Assembly (NCBI GenBank): GCA_022385755.1
Contig: MU278356.1
Span: forward strand, 62,001-126,000
DNA: 64,000 nt
Reading direction: 5' to 3'
From: Trametopsis cervina
Taxonomy: Eukaryota > Basidiomycota > Agaricomycetes > Polyporales > Irpicaceae
The number at the start of each line of letters is the position of its first letter. The stretch's first letter is position 1. Positions 33,785-45,619 of the stretch are shown piece by piece. The notes under the pieces are model-generated. The model had not been told where the DNA came from. It ran no database searches and was given only the letters and a program-made list of their open reading frames with translations. Both the position numbers and the translations under genes were made by a program.

Positions 33785-36305
33785 TGTTTTCGCGGCACAT
33801 TACGCAAGGCGAGCACACGAGCATGACCGTGACGCACATGAGATATTATCTGACGACATAGCCTGCTCGCTACGTAGTGGCCACTTGCTCGCCAACAGGA
33901 TCTCCACTGGGCGGCGCAGTGGATCGCACATTCAGCTGAGCGAGCGCCGGCGAAGCGAACACTGAGTCTTGCCATATTTGGGCATACACTTTCCTATTGC
34001 ATTTACTTCCGACGCCCACTTGCGGCCAATGGAAAGGCGGGATCGGTATGACGACAAGCACGGCGGGAGTGTCGTCGACGGCGGCGGGTAGAAGACCTCC
34101 CTCCTCGATCCGCTTGGGTGCTTCCTCACTTGCTGGGACATCCCGCACGTCGTCGCCAGAGCTTGCCACTCATAGCACCTCCCACGAATGGTCCAACTGG
34201 TGCAAATCGCAGTGGCTTCCTCACGATCCTGAGCTCCTTGCACACCAATTCCGCATCGGATAGCTCCAACCGCCCAAGGATGTGATGCACTAGAACCTCC
34301 CGCCTGTATCGTGGGGGCGCACAAGCTCCTCATCGTGCGTATCGTGGACGGAATTTGGGCATTAAATCGTGATTTCGGGGTAAAGTGGGCCTCTCCCTGA
34401 TACACGTCCATGAGGAGGCATACAGAGTGGAGGAATTGCCTCGCCTGTGGGTCAGGCTCGTCGAATATCATTGATTCAAGATTGGCGTGAGCAAACTGCC
34501 TGGGTCACTCAGTGATAGCACTCACCTGAGTCGTAGTCGGCGAAAAGTTATGGAAGTCGCAACGTCCTCAGGTCGTGCATGTTGCTCGTTTCGCAGAATG
34601 TAGCATTTAAAATGCTCATCAGCGAATCACTTGTCCAGCGAGGCATGTATACCGCCGGTTTTGTCTACGAAACAAATGCTGCAACGAGAGTTCATCATAA
34701 GTGCTGGCATTGAGAATGAGAAATGGTGATTTGGAGCATTTGGTGGTGATACTCCAAGTTGGTACGCCGCGCTTGGGCCCGCCGCATTTACCAAACGCGG
34801 AGAAAGGCGGCATTTATGGGCGCCTACTGCGGCTTAAGCACTTGCAACGGGCTGTAGTCATCCACCATGTACTCTGGTTCTCGCATACCCGCGTTCTTCA
34901 ATCAAGGCGATACCTAAGCACAATGCAACTGTTTTGAAATTTTGGCTACAAGCTTGACTTCTGAGCCGGGCCCGGGGTACAGTCGCGACCGCGACTGCGA
35001 GATAGTATGATGAATACGACGTTCTAACACATGGTCGAAGCCTCGTCACCGCTCAGAAAACAATGCTATCCCTGACGAACTGCGCTTACTATTGATTATT
35101 GTTAGCTTGTGTGTCTTAGTATGGAGGTCGTTACACAGGGGAACATCAGTGGTGCGTCTACTACCCTCTTGTACGGTTATATGCACTCGCATGCGATGAC
35201 CCACGGCAGTATGGAGTTCTTGGACCTGTGCTGTACACAATCAAGCCTCACTCAGCTCAAGGACTTGACGGAGAGACAAGAACCGTTGACTTCACCGAAG
35301 CAGGTAGGAATACAAACCTGTGCTGCGGTCTATGCGTCTCTATTACATCTGAAGGTAAGCAGGATCTCTCCACCATTTAACTCCATTTTGATTTGTACAA
35401 GAACAAGGTATGCTGCAACTAGCGACTCCCGAGTTCAGAGGCGAGATTGCAGGTCCCTTCCATCTTCAGTTACCTAGAGGCCTGCTCCGCCATGCTACAG
35501 AGTTGGAGACGAACTTTGCGCATAGTGACATCCTTAGGGCCTCTGTTCTGGTCAGGGTGAAGCACTCGTATCCGGGCCAGGGTGGAGCTCTGGATGGATA
35601 ACTGTTCGTTGACACGGCCAGGAAAGCCGACTGGGGTAGGCGCTTTATCTCTCACCTCGCGAAGATCGTTGGCCGTACTCCATCAACAGCGTTGCTCGCC
35701 AACGTGAGGCTATCTCGCACGTTACGTTCTTTTCTCAGATGCGAAAGATCAAGACACCACCTGGTGTGAACCCGTACCTGATTATCACTCCAGGTCGATC
35801 GACAAGGCACTCGACTGCGATGTGGCCTTCCAGTAACAAAGCAGCAAAATGAGCTTTGCTTATACTCTAGAATTGTCTGCCTTATGACATCGCTAATTAA
35901 CATTGACAAAGGGTCACCCACATATGCTCACAGACAAAGTTAATCTCACAGCAAACATAACATTCACAAAGGCGTGTCTCCATTTCCCGCATCGCGTCGT
36001 CAAGCACCAAGCGCTCAAGGTGGGACGCAGTTCGGTACGCTTTTGTCAACGATCCACCAGCATTGTGCTATTTCTGATCCCACGGCTTCTCTGCTTCCAG
36101 GAGATGGAAGCATGGTTGTAGTGTAGTGGTGCGAAGTGTTCAACACATCGTCTCCGGCGGTGCGTCGACAAAGCAACGTCGGCGCTTGACAGGTTCTGGC
36201 GGGCCATTGTCCATCGGCTGGCTGGCCGCGCTGATTTCCCGAGGCCCTTTTGGCTCTGCTATGAGGAAATGGGGCCCTGACTCCAATTGTGTACGGGTTG
36301 GATTG
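33785..36305. other. 2.5-kb gene-poor stretch
   Basis: Open frames here are short or contradict each other. A minus-strand frame at 33870-34169 and an overlapping one at 33932-34471 are open but share bases in different phases and match nothing known. Plus-strand frames at 35109-35601 cannot be joined by an intron in consistent phase. They may be decayed genes or chance frames. No terminal repeats or transposase motifs were seen. Confidence 0.35.
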
Positions 36306-36313
36306 TATATAAG
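36306..36313 (+). promoter_or_regulatory. TATA box of the CBM19-like gene
   Basis: TATATAAG lies about 190 nt upstream of ATG 36501 and is followed by a pyrimidine-rich leader. This is typical of strongly expressed fungal genes. Confidence 0.5.
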
Positions 36314-36500
36314 GTACGCTTTCTGCGCTGGATGTTGGAATTCCACACCCGTTCTCCTATCCTCTTTCCGCCTATCTCGAGTCGATCTCGCGAGCTGTGC
36401 TCGACCTATCCTGCTTGCATACTCCAACTTTGTATCTTCACCAGCACTTCTACAATCCTTTTATCCTCTCCTTAGTTCTTAACACATCAGCGTCGACACA

Positions 36501-37853
36501 ATGGTCCGCCTCACATCCCCCTTCGTTCTCACTCTACTCTCTACTACCGCCCTCTCCCTACCTCTGCACAAGCGCATCGACCAAACAATCTCCGACTCCA
36601 CACAGAAATGGCAGGCCGCATGCCTCGCGGCTGGCGGCGCAGACCAGTGCAACCCGCTCTCCGTCACATCATTCACGACGCTCCTCGCCGCCGCCGGGCC
36701 CTGCGGGCAGCAGGACTCGGCCGACCAGATGGTCGATCTCGCCAAGACCCTTAATAATGACGCGGATATGATCAAGTTTGCGCAGATCTTTGTACAGCAG
36801 CCGCGCAACTCTGTACGTTCCCTCTCCTTTTCCTTCCTTGCTTCATACACACCCTAACATCGATTTAATCATCCCCGTAGCCCAACTCAGTTGCAATCCC
36901 CTACTGCCAGACAGCCCCAAAGAACGCAGAGCTGAACGGGCTCTTTCAGTGCCAATTCCAGAGTGCAGATCAGACGTCATTCGCCGGTGGCCTGCAAGTC
37001 GGCGCACCGGGCACCATCCCGCTCGGTCTGTCGGCGCCCCTCAGTCCTGCGGGCTCGTGCCCCGCGCACCCCGATGGTCCGATTGCGGACGGCACGCAGC
37101 TTGTTGACCAGGTTTCGAGCCCGGGTACGGGCAGCGGGAATGCGACTGCCAGTGCTACTGGCGGTGACAATGCGTCTGGGTCCGATGCGCCCGCTCCTAC
37201 TGCGACGGACTCGGCCGATGGTTCTGGCGATGATTCTGCTTCTGCTACCCCTACTCCCACCGATTCCTCTGACGCGGCTGCGCCCACCGCGACAGACTCT
37301 GCCTCCGGCTCTGGAGACGACTCTGGAAACGACGACAGTGGAGACTGCCAGAGCAGCGGGGATGACACTGCACCCACCGACGCCCCTACCGCCACTGCGA
37401 CCGACGATTCTTCCCCAACTGCGACTGCGACGGATGATACGGCCACCGCTACGGATGACAGCACCCCTGCTGCTACTGCCACTGCCACCTCTAGCAGCGA
37501 CTTCCAGCTCAAGAACGGGCAGGACGCACAAGCTCTGAACGCCAAGTTCGCCTCTCTCAGTGCCGACGCGACATGCAACGGTGCGTCCCCCTTCCTCTTC
37601 CTCTCATCTCTTACCATTGACTGATTGTTAACTGTGATTTATAGAAGGCGACCAGGCTTGCGTAAACGGCGGGTTCGCGCAGTGCGTGTCTGGCAAGTTC
37701 GTGGTGACCCAGTGCGCGGGCGGAACGCAGTGCTTCGCGCTGCCGCTCGTGAACAACCCGGGCACGTCGCTCTCGTGCACGACCCAGGAGGACACGGCGG
37801 CGCGCATTGCGGCTGCAGGGGCACAGGGTGGTGTTACGGGCAATGATAATTAA
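36501..37853 (+). CDS. secreted protein with CBM19-like (chitin-binding) C-terminal domain
   Basis: Three exons: 36501-36812, then 36881 to about 37580, and a last exon starting near 37646. The protein begins with a signal peptide (MVRLTSPFVLTLLSTTALS), followed by a dibasic KR site. The N-terminal domain (about residues 20-165) contains paired Cys residues (AACLAAGG, QCNPLS, GPCGQQ, PYCQTAP, QCQFQS), suggesting a disulfide-bonded fold. A linker of about 120 residues made of Ala, Thr, Asp, Ser and Gly, probably O-glycosylated, follows. The C-terminal domain (DATCNEGDQACVNGGFAQC, CAGGTQCFALP, LSCTTQED) has the Cys spacing and Gly pattern I associate with CBM19, a chitin-binding module. A role at the cell wall or outside the cell is inferred; no catalytic domain is seen. 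Confidence 0.75.
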
Positions 37854-38416
37854 GTGGATGGATGGCTTTAGAGCTTCCTATCCCTGTTTGAAGGTTTATG
37901 AACAAGTTCAATTGTATCGATAGCATTGTCACGTTCGTTACGCGTAATCGTAATCCGCATTTGAGACTCTTTGTTAAGGTTAAGAACTCGAAGTACACTT
38001 GCGTGGCAGTCCGGCAGTCGCAAAGTACCACGTCAAAGCAATGACGAAATTGATATAATGAAACTGTCCAGTGAGCAAGCCCGACTTCGTGCGACGGACA
38101 CCCATCCCCGACAGACACGGCTTCCATCCTCCAATATGTAGTAACCAGATGTTATCAAACGAACAGATAGATGAGAGCGAGTCGACGAAACTGGCCCGCA
38201 CAGCCGTCGACGCGTCCCAGCCGGAACGGGGTCGGCAGGGGTCGGAGCGCTAAACCCGAAGGTTTTTACCGCTACAGCGCGAGCCTCTGCCTGCAACACA
38301 CTCCCTCTTCACCACCACCCCCACCACCCCCACTCTCGTTCCCTCTCCGCCGCCGGACAGGGCTCCACGCGAATAGATTACATTAGGTCCGCACCGCTAG
38401 AATTAGATAATTCCCA
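37854..38416. other. intergenic region before the phosphate carrier gene
   Basis: About 560 bp contain the 3' region of the CBM19-like gene and the promoter of the phosphate carrier. A pyrimidine-rich, C-tract leader (about 38290-38350) immediately precedes the carrier gene, as is common for highly expressed fungal genes. No other gene was seen. Confidence 0.4.
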
Positions 38417-39616
38417 ATGGCGCACCTCTCTCCGTCTGGCAAGTGGGACGCTAGGTATGTGTTGTCGTTTTGGGATTCGGATTTGGATGTGATGAGGACA
38501 GGACGCTGAGCGTGCACTTGAAGGTACCTCGGCCCCGTCCCCCACGACGCCTCGTACTACGCGAAATGCATGTTCGGCGGTGCAGTTGCGTGTGGATTCA
38601 CGCACGCCGGCATCACGCCGCTCGACGTCACAAAATGTAACATGCAGGTGCGTTTCCCCTTCCATCTGTGACGTGTCGCGCCTGCTGCCTACTCACACCT
38701 CCCTCTACTCCCCAGGTAAACTCTGGAAAATACAAGGGCCTCGTATCCGGTCTGCGAACGATCGCCGCCGAGGAGGGCTCGCGCGGTCTGTGGAAGGGCT
38801 TCGGGCCCACGTTTGTTGGCTACTCGCTGCAGGGTCTGTTCAAGTACGGCCTGTACGAGTTCTTCAAGGACACGTACGCGAACCTCGCCGGCGAGGAGGT
38901 AGCCACGAAGTACAAGGGCGCCATCTGGCTCGCGGGTTCCGCATCTGCCGAGTTCTTCGCCGATATCGCGCTCTGCCCGCTTGAGATGACCAAGGTCAAG
39001 ATCCAGACGAGCCCGTCCGGCACGTTCCCCATCCCCATGGGCGCCGCTCTCGCGCAGATGCGCAAGACCGCCGTCGACACCCGCTTCCCCTTCGGTTCGC
39101 TCGTCCCCCTGTGGTCGCGCCAGGTAAGATTGAGCGCGCATTGGTTGTGTTTTCGGTGTGTGCTGACATCGCGATGTTAGATCCCGTACACGATGGCGAA
39201 GTTCTTCTTCTTCGAGTACATCGTCGAGCTGTTCTACAGCCACGTGTTCACCGCGCCCAAGGACACCTACAGCAAGCCCACGCAGCTCGGTGTCACCTTC
39301 GCCTCCGGTTACCTCGCCGGTGTCGTCTGCGCCGTCGTCTCGCACCCTGCTGACTCGCTCGTCTCGCTCATGGGCAAGGCGGAGAACAAGGGCAAGGGCC
39401 TCGGCCAGATTGCCAGCGAGGTTGGTATTGCCAAGCTCGCCACGAACGGTCTCGGTACGCGTGTGGTCATGATTGGTACCCTCACTGGTATGTACTCCGT
39501 GCTGTTGCGAGTTGGTGGTGTTTTGGTAGCTTACGGGTATGTTTGCAGGCTTCCAGTGGTGGATCTACGACACCTTCAAGGCGACCATGGGTATGGGCAC
39601 GACCGGTGGAAAGTAA
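38417..39616 (+). CDS. MIR1: mitochondrial phosphate carrier (SLC25A3/Mir1 family)
   Basis: Five exons encode the protein. Exon 1 is only 38 nt (38417-38454) and joins to give WDARYLGPVPHDASYYA. Three mitochondrial-carrier repeats carry the signatures PLDVTK (near 38620), PLEMTK (near 38980) and PADSLV (near 39350). Family-typical segments such as LWKGFGPTFVGYSLQGLFKYGLYEFFK, PFGSLVPLWSRQIPYTMAKFF and TRVVMIGTLTGFQWWIYDTFK identify the phosphate branch. The carrier imports phosphate with a proton across the inner membrane to feed ATP synthase. The N-terminus lacks a long presequence, as in yeast. The C-terminus ends TGGK. The longest internal exon carries most of the first and second repeats. 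Confidence 0.93.
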
Positions 39617-40666
39617 ACAGTCATCGCTTTGAAGTGACAGCGGTGAAGGATTTAGTTATCGTAATGGCTAGTTGCGTCGTTCCGCTTCGTTTTACGTCTA
39701 CCTGGTTATGCAATAGAGCCGTTGCGGACATACCCAATCATTCTAATGCGCCGTATATCTGCACTAACATAGTCGTTTACCCCAGAATCAGCCCAGAACC
39801 TCGCAGCGTGTTATGATAACCAGTGCAGTCTGACGCTATGCATGTGTGGCGTAGGGCCCACGTTCGCGCTTGTACCGGCGTCTAGCAACACGGGGCCAGC
39901 CAATGCGATCGCCACTCATCCTCGAGGCCGTCACAAACGAACGTTAATGCCGAGTCCCGAGTCAACCACTTCACATTTCTGCCACTTACTCGTTGCTGCC
40001 CCTTGTCATTAGCACATTCCCACCAGGGTTCGGCCTAGTTATCGCCGCGCTAATCTCCAGTTTTGCAGTCGGTTAGATATAATAACGCGGCTCGAGGTTG
40101 CGGCTATGGTCCATTCCCGCACACGCTTTTTGATCATGCCTCAGCCATTTGTGGCGCAGACGAAGGTGCCCGTCGCGAGGTAACCGTGCAGCGTAGACGA
40201 TGCTTGAGCGTACGAGTCACCGGCGTGCCAATGGATGCATTAATGCTAGATCATATATAGATCGCAACACAATGAGAAAAAGGTGGATGATACGATATTA
40301 GAGACGTGTCAAAGCACAGGCTCGACGCTTTGATGGGATATGGCAGGCGTACAAAGGCTCGTTCCAACTTGGAAATGATTTGCATGTAGCCTTCTGGCCC
40401 AAACACGAATTGATGGATCATAGGCCGCCAATGCCACTCGGCTCCAATTGTTTTGATACACGCGGCGGTGACAAAGGGATTGGGGCTTAGCGCGCGGAGA
40501 CAATCTCTTTGTCTCCATCACGAGTACGTTCACCTTTCCTCTTTCATCCACAGGTATATAGACCCATGCCGGTTCGTACTCCCTTACTTGCATCACACTT
40601 CACCCTGCGCTGCTATCACATTACCCACACTAACTAACGCACGCACACCACACAGATAGACATACC
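39617..40666. other. about 1 kb spacer without a gene
   Basis: No supported coding region is visible between the phosphate carrier and the F-box gene. A TATA-like TATATA lies at about 40555-40560, roughly 110 nt before the F-box start, followed by a pyrimidine-rich leader, so the last 150 bp are probably that promoter. The rest looks like unstructured intergenic DNA. Confidence 0.4.
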
Positions 40667-42076
40667 ATGGCGAGCATACTCGCCCCCCTCCTCCCGCCAG
40701 AGCTGACAGACATGGTCATCGACTACCTTGCAGACGACAAGGCCGCGCTCGCGACGACGTCCCTCGTCGCGCGCACCTGGCTCGTGCGCAGCAGGGTGCA
40801 CCTCTTCCGCCGCGTGTCCGTCACGGCCGACTTTGTCGCCTTCGCCGCCTTCCTTCGCGAGAGCCCCTGCTTGCACCCGTACATCCGCCATCTGGTATTA
40901 CAGGGCCGGGACGCGTTCAACATCGCCAACTTTCCGTGCCCGTCCTCTTCATCCTGCTCCTCGTCTCGCGTGCCAAGTTTGGCGCCGCTCGGGATCGTGA
41001 CGCTCGAGCCCATTGTGCTCGGCGCGATCCTCATCCAGCTCCCGTGTCTGCAGAGCCTGCAGATGCACGAGGTCTCGTTCCGCGGCCGCGCCTGGCCGTA
41101 CCGCTCGCCCGAGCTCAAGATCTCGGACGTCGTCATGATGAACGTCGGGTCCATAGAGGACACGACGAACGATTTTCTGCACGTCCTCGGGTTATTCTCC
41201 GACGTCGAGTACCTGTACATCCAGTCAGTGGCACAAAAACTCGACTTGGACGACCGCCGGTTGTGCGTCGGGCACCTCGATATCCCGAAGTCTCTGCGGT
41301 TACACGCGTTGAAGCTCGAAGACGTGCCCGCAGCGCTATACCTGCAGGTTATACGCCACACCGACTCGTTGCGCTCGCTGAAAGCGATGGACGTTGAGTG
41401 CGCGGGGCTCGAGGACGCCATGCTGCTCTCGGAGCTTCTGGGCGAACTCGAGTCTGACGTCGAATGCCTCTGTCTGAACCTCCTGCACTGCTTTACACAA
41501 GACGAGCCAGTCGACGAAGACTCCGACTCAGACGAAGAGCCCGACGAGCCCCCAATACCCAGTAAGCTTCCCTCTCTGCCTCTTTCCTCTCGCACCTGTT
41601 AACCCCACCCCGCTTTTTTTGCAGACTCGCGCGCGATCCGCGAAACCCTCTGCGCAGGCGTATCCTCCTGCCCGCACCTAACCACGCTCGACATCTCCAT
41701 ATCCCTCGACACTCCCCCCACATCCACCCCTCCCACCTCCTCCTCCTTCAACGGCTGGGACAGCCTCGCCGGCATCCTCCACAGCGCCCCATCCACATTA
41801 CGGCGCATCGACATCTGTCTCGCTGCCGACATGGACTCTGACCCAGACATCGACATCGACATGGATGCAGATCGGGAGGGGCAGCCGTTGAAAATGCAAG
41901 CGCTGCCGTGGCATCCGATAGCGGCGGCGTTGCAGCGCTTTGCGCGTGTGGAAAGAGTGGCGTTTGTTAATGTCCCTGGGTCGGTGTGGGGCTTTGAGGA
42001 GGCGGAGAAGGAGGTCGTGAGGAGGAATTTGAGGGAGTTGGCGGAGAGCGGGCTGTTGCAGGTCGGTTGGGCGTAG
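40667..42076 (+). CDS. F-box protein
   Basis: ATG 40667 opens directly into an F-box (residues about 6-45: LPPELTDMVIDYLADD, then ALATTSLVARTWLVRSRVHLF), the motif that docks on Skp1 in SCF ubiquitin ligases. The remainder has LRR-like alternations (HLVLQG, LQSLQMHEVSF, PKSLRLHALKLEDVP, SLRSLKAMDVECAG, HLTTLDISISLD) that would bind a substrate. One 66-nt intron near 41562-41625 joins an acidic, Asp/Glu/Ser-rich hinge to the last exon, which ends LLQVGWA. Agaricomycetes have expanded families of such genes; the target is unknown. Confidence 0.8.
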
Positions 42077-42293
42077 CGGGCTCATAGCTCGGGTAGATGT
42101 GCGGGGGGGGGGTGTTGTTGAGTAGTATGGCGCGGCTGGGCAGAGAGCGCGCTCGACGGACGTCTCGTAAATTAAAGCCAGGCGTCTCGATGTCTTTGAT
42201 TATTCGTTCAAAATGTATCCATAGTATTCAGGATTTCTGGCGGTGGGTGTGTAACTTAGGAAAGACGTAAGGGGAGCACGCATAATGTTGGGG

Positions 42294-42660
42294 AGTCAAC
42301 CCAGCGTGCGCCGAATGCAGGCTTAGAGATTAGATTAGTTGACAATGCCGAACGAGAAGCGAAAACCCCAAGGGTTACAGCGACTCCCTTCCCGCGAGAT
42401 AGACAAAGCAAGCATCTTCGCGACCAACAACGAAACGGTTCCCCGTGCTAAGCCCGTCACAACCATCGTAGTCAACCCAGGGTGGGCCCGAATGCAGGCT
42501 GGTTAGATTAGTTGTCAATGACGTACGGTACGAGAGATGGCAGCTGCAAACAACTGCAAAGATTACAACCATCTACCTCCCGCAAAGCAGACAAAGCAAG
42601 CTATTTCCCTACAAAACACGGAGCGACTCGTCGGGCTAAGCCCGTCAGAATCATTGCAAA
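42294..42660. repeat. tandem pair of diverged direct repeats, about 176 bp each
   Basis: Two adjacent units, about 42294-42469 and 42470-42660, share the same order of blocks. AGTCAACCCAG with GAATGCAGGCT opens each, then GATTAGTTG with CAATG, then ACAACCATC or its counterpart, then GACAAAGCAAGC, and finally CTAAGCCCGTCA followed by AATCAT or ACCATC. Unit 2 starts exactly where unit 1 ends. The units differ by many substitutions and small indels, so the duplication is old. No ORF runs through them. Confidence 0.65.
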
Positions 42661-42777
42661 CAAGCAAGAGGAGTTGGAAATGGTCACAAGCAAACTCTAG
42701 TGGTTTTGATAGCAAAATTTCATTGAATCATAATACAAAGTCAATATCATAACGAATCATAGCACTACAAGCAAAGC

Positions 42778-43736
42778 TCAGCGGCCCACGTTAAGACCGA
42801 CATTCGCCAATCTCCCGCTCCCAGTCTTCGCTCCTCCTCCAAAGAAATTTCCCGCAAATTCTGCAAGCGGCCTACCTCCACTTTCCGATCCGCTACCCGT
42901 GCCGTAAACTTTCGCCTGAGCCTCAGCGAGTCCACTCCCACTTCCACTTCCTGAGCTCGTGTCGTCGGGGAACGAGTTCGTGATGTCTGCGCTCAACAAC
43001 CCGCCGTTGCTTGCGCTGTTACGGTTCGCGGCGTTGATGTTGCCGTTGATGAACGCGTTCCCGGTCGATCCTGACCCATTGCTGTCGCCGAAGGCGTTCA
43101 CGTTCACGTCGGCCAAGCCGCCGTTATTGCCGTTGCCGTTGTTGTTGCCGTTCTGGCCGTTCTGGCCGACATTGACATCGACGTTGGCTAGGCCGCCGGA
43201 ACCGTTGCCGCTTCCGTCGCCAGAACCATCACCGCTACCTCCGGTTCCATTGCTGTACTTGCCGTTGAAGTTGCCGTTACGGTTGCCACTACCGTCGGTG
43301 CTGCCTCCACTTCCATCGGTGCTACCGCTCCCATCTCCATTACCAGAGCCGTCACCGTTTCCAGTGCCGTCACCAGCTCCGGTGCCAGTGCCAGTACCGT
43401 TTCCAGTACCGTCTGCAGTTCCCGACCCATCTCCTGTGGTGGTGGTAGAGTTGGACGAGCCGTTCGAGCCGTTGGCGCCGTTACCGGTGTCATCGCCTGA
43501 GCAGTTGTAGCCGCCTCCGCTGAACCCGGGGTTGGACGGGTAGCAGGGGTATGGTGTGTTCGGGTAATCTGTATAATATGACAAGGTCAGCAAAATTGTA
43601 GACGGTATGACGGAGAGAAGGGTTACGTACCACGAGCGGCTAAGCCTGTGAGGGGCAGACCGCTGGCTGGCATGATGGCGAGTACGGCAAGGCATACTGC
43701 CGCGGAGAGTGTCGTGAATGATGTAGAAGAAAGCAT
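42778..43736 (-). CDS. secreted Gly/Asn/Ser-rich repetitive protein
   Basis: Exon 1 starts at ATG 43736 and encodes a signal peptide (MLSSTSFTTLSAAVCLAVL...MPASGLPLTG). An intron of about 62 nt joins LAAR to DYPNTPYPCYPSNPGF in the large exon. The mature protein has only a few Cys near its N-terminus. It then has a low-complexity region of Gly, Asn, Ser, Thr and Asp (GDGSGTADGTGNGTG type), followed by spaced short repeats of the type GGLANVDVNVG / GGLADVNVNAFGD / GLLSADITNSF / RLANVGLNVG. These look like beta strands between flexible Gly-rich loops. A structural wall or adhesive matrix role is inferred. A TATA box lies 165 nt upstream of the start. No known family was recognised. Confidence 0.75.
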
Positions 43737-43900
43737 GTTGAAGATTTCGTTAAAATGTTGTGGATGGGTGAGGGTGGTATAGAGATGTCGTAATGATACT
43801 CGAGTGTAGATGGATGATGAGGAGCAGACGTATGAGGGTGATGAGAAGTCGTTAAGAGAAGTTCGCTGTTTGTGAAGTTCTTCAGCCGTCGTCGCAGAGG

Positions 43901-43908
43901 CTTATATA
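43901..43908 (-). promoter_or_regulatory. TATA box of the Gly/Asn/Ser-rich secreted protein gene
   Basis: TATATAAG on the minus strand lies about 165 nt upstream of ATG 43736. It is the same octamer that precedes the CBM19-like gene, consistent with two strongly expressed secreted-protein genes. Confidence 0.5.
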
Positions 43909-45420
43909 CCACGACGCCCCCGCTCCCGGTCCAACTTCAAAGCCATTGACGTACATGCCAACTTTCTCGTCATGACGAGGGCGGGATGCCCGTTGTAGAC
44001 ACACCGTCGCCCATATCCCAGGCACTCATGGCCCCAACGAGCTCTCTCTGCTCATGTTGGAGTCAGGTTTGAGTCCGCACTTGTGCGGAACCTGGAGTCA
44101 AAGGTTGGGAGATGGAGATGGAGGATGGAGGCGGAAGCAGGTTTAGCTAGGAACGGTGGTGGAAGCGGGGATCTACAGTGTTCCTGGGTTTTTGCTTCCT
44201 ACAGGGTGTTCTGCGAGGTTCTTGGAGTGTTCATGCTGGATTTTCGTGCGCCGCCTGGGTTGTCCAGCTTCTGTTGCGCGGACGATAATACCTCGAGGCC
44301 GCGATAGTTCTGGTCGTTATATGCGTCTCTCGACAACGAAACCATAACGTCGGCCCAACGAACTTGTCATACAAGACCCATCCCTAGCAAACAAACAAAA
44401 TCAACACCCCCCGAAACTCATCAACACACCGACTCACATCATACCGTATCTCACCAAGGGCCCAGATACCGATCTACGGAGGCAAAAACCGCAAGCGCAA
44501 GATACGCGTGAAGGCGGGTACGATCGACTATCGTGGCGTCCATGCCTCAAAACTGGCCATATTCAGCGCGGTATCAGAGAGTTGGAGAGAATGGGACGAG
44601 GTGGGACCGGCGGATGCTGGGGCGCGCTGCATCCATCGTGTTCTCGTTCAGGGTTATGCGCACTTCAGGCCGCTTGAGGGAATAGGCTACGTCTGTGTTA
44701 TGTTATTCTGGGAGCAGCATCATGCATGTACGTCAGTCCTTGTACTTGCACTTGCATGCGCAATAATGGCTCATACCGTGCATTTTGCGTATGACGACGA
44801 ACGACGGTTTCCCAAACCGTCAATCCCGCACTCGAGGTCACGGTCGAGCGCGAAGAGGGATCCCAGAATGAAGCGCCCACAGTCGTCACAGATCAAAACA
44901 CGCCACAAAGTCCTATCCCATATCCGGAAACTCTCAGTTCCAGTTGGTGACAGTACAATAGACGCGCATAGCATCCATCACGACCAGGCACGAAAGGTTC
45001 AACCGTATCTTGTCATCACGCTATCGAGTCGCAACGGCGGAGCCGATGCTGTGTGTTTCGCACGGCCGGCCGATGATGCGCTCATTTATCTGCTAGATTG
45101 ATTGGGGAAGGCGTGATGACCGACGACGACGGACGATGGGGTGGGTGGGATGCGACTCCCGCTCTCGCGATGAGGAAGACACCGACGAAACGCGCTAAGT
45201 GGCTTTGAGAGATCCGTGCGTCGACGATGGGCTCCCCCTCCTCGAGATCCGTTCGACTCGATGCACGATGGCGCGATGGGAGATGGGATGCGTGACCCCG
45301 CCGCGGCGAGCGTCGCAGTCGCAACACGAGGTCAGCTGTGCAAGGGGAGTACGGCGCGTTGATGCGTCCGGTTACTTGATGTAATGGGTAGCTCGGCTCT
45401 CCGGGCGGGCGGACGGTTTT
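43909..45420. other. gene-poor stretch upstream of the repeat cluster
   Basis: No supported gene is seen. A plus-strand frame at 44508-45101 is open for 197 codons but lacks an ATG at its start. It has no recognisable motif and is overlapped by open frames on the other strand, so I do not call it. Some of this DNA is probably promoter of the minus-strand gene ending its upstream region near 43908. Confidence 0.35.
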
Positions 45421-45422
45421 GC

Positions 45423-45465
45423 AGTAGACTGTAGACTGTAGAGGACGGTAGAGGACGGTAGACTG
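45423..45465. repeat. short minisatellite of GTAGACT / GTAGAGGACG units
   Basis: Over about 43 bp, GTAGACT occurs in direct succession and then GTAGAGGACG occurs twice before another GTAGACT. The array is followed by GGTGG/GGTGGC tracts. A related CTGTAGAACTGTAGAGCCTGTAGACTG string occurs 6 kb away, near 51632-51657. Confidence 0.6.
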
Positions 45466-45619
45466 GGTGGTGGCTGGTGGCGGATGTTAGTGTGTGTCGG
45501 GGGAGGTGTGCTTGCCGGTAGTGTACCGGTAGTGGCGATGGGGAGGGGGGTCAGGGGGGGAGGGGGATGCTATCGGTTGGGCTGTTCCTAGGTGAAGTTG
45601 AGTGCAGAAAGTGCAGTGC

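Noticed and set aside
33870..34471. Overlapping minus-strand frames that might be a decayed gene
   Set aside because: The two frames use the same bases in different phases, no intron makes them continuous, and I recognise no protein.
35109..35601. Two plus-strand frames that seemed joinable across a 53-nt GTAAG...AAG intron
   Set aside because: The phases do not match at either candidate acceptor (one nucleotide is missing), so the join fails.
36970..37617. Long minus-strand frames opposite the CBM19-like gene linker
   Set aside because: They are antisense shadows of a low-complexity Ala/Thr/Asp-coding region.
44508..45101. 197-codon plus-strand frame downstream of the Gly-rich protein gene
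   Set aside because: It begins at a GTG, not an ATG, has no recognisable motif and is overlapped by open antisense frames.
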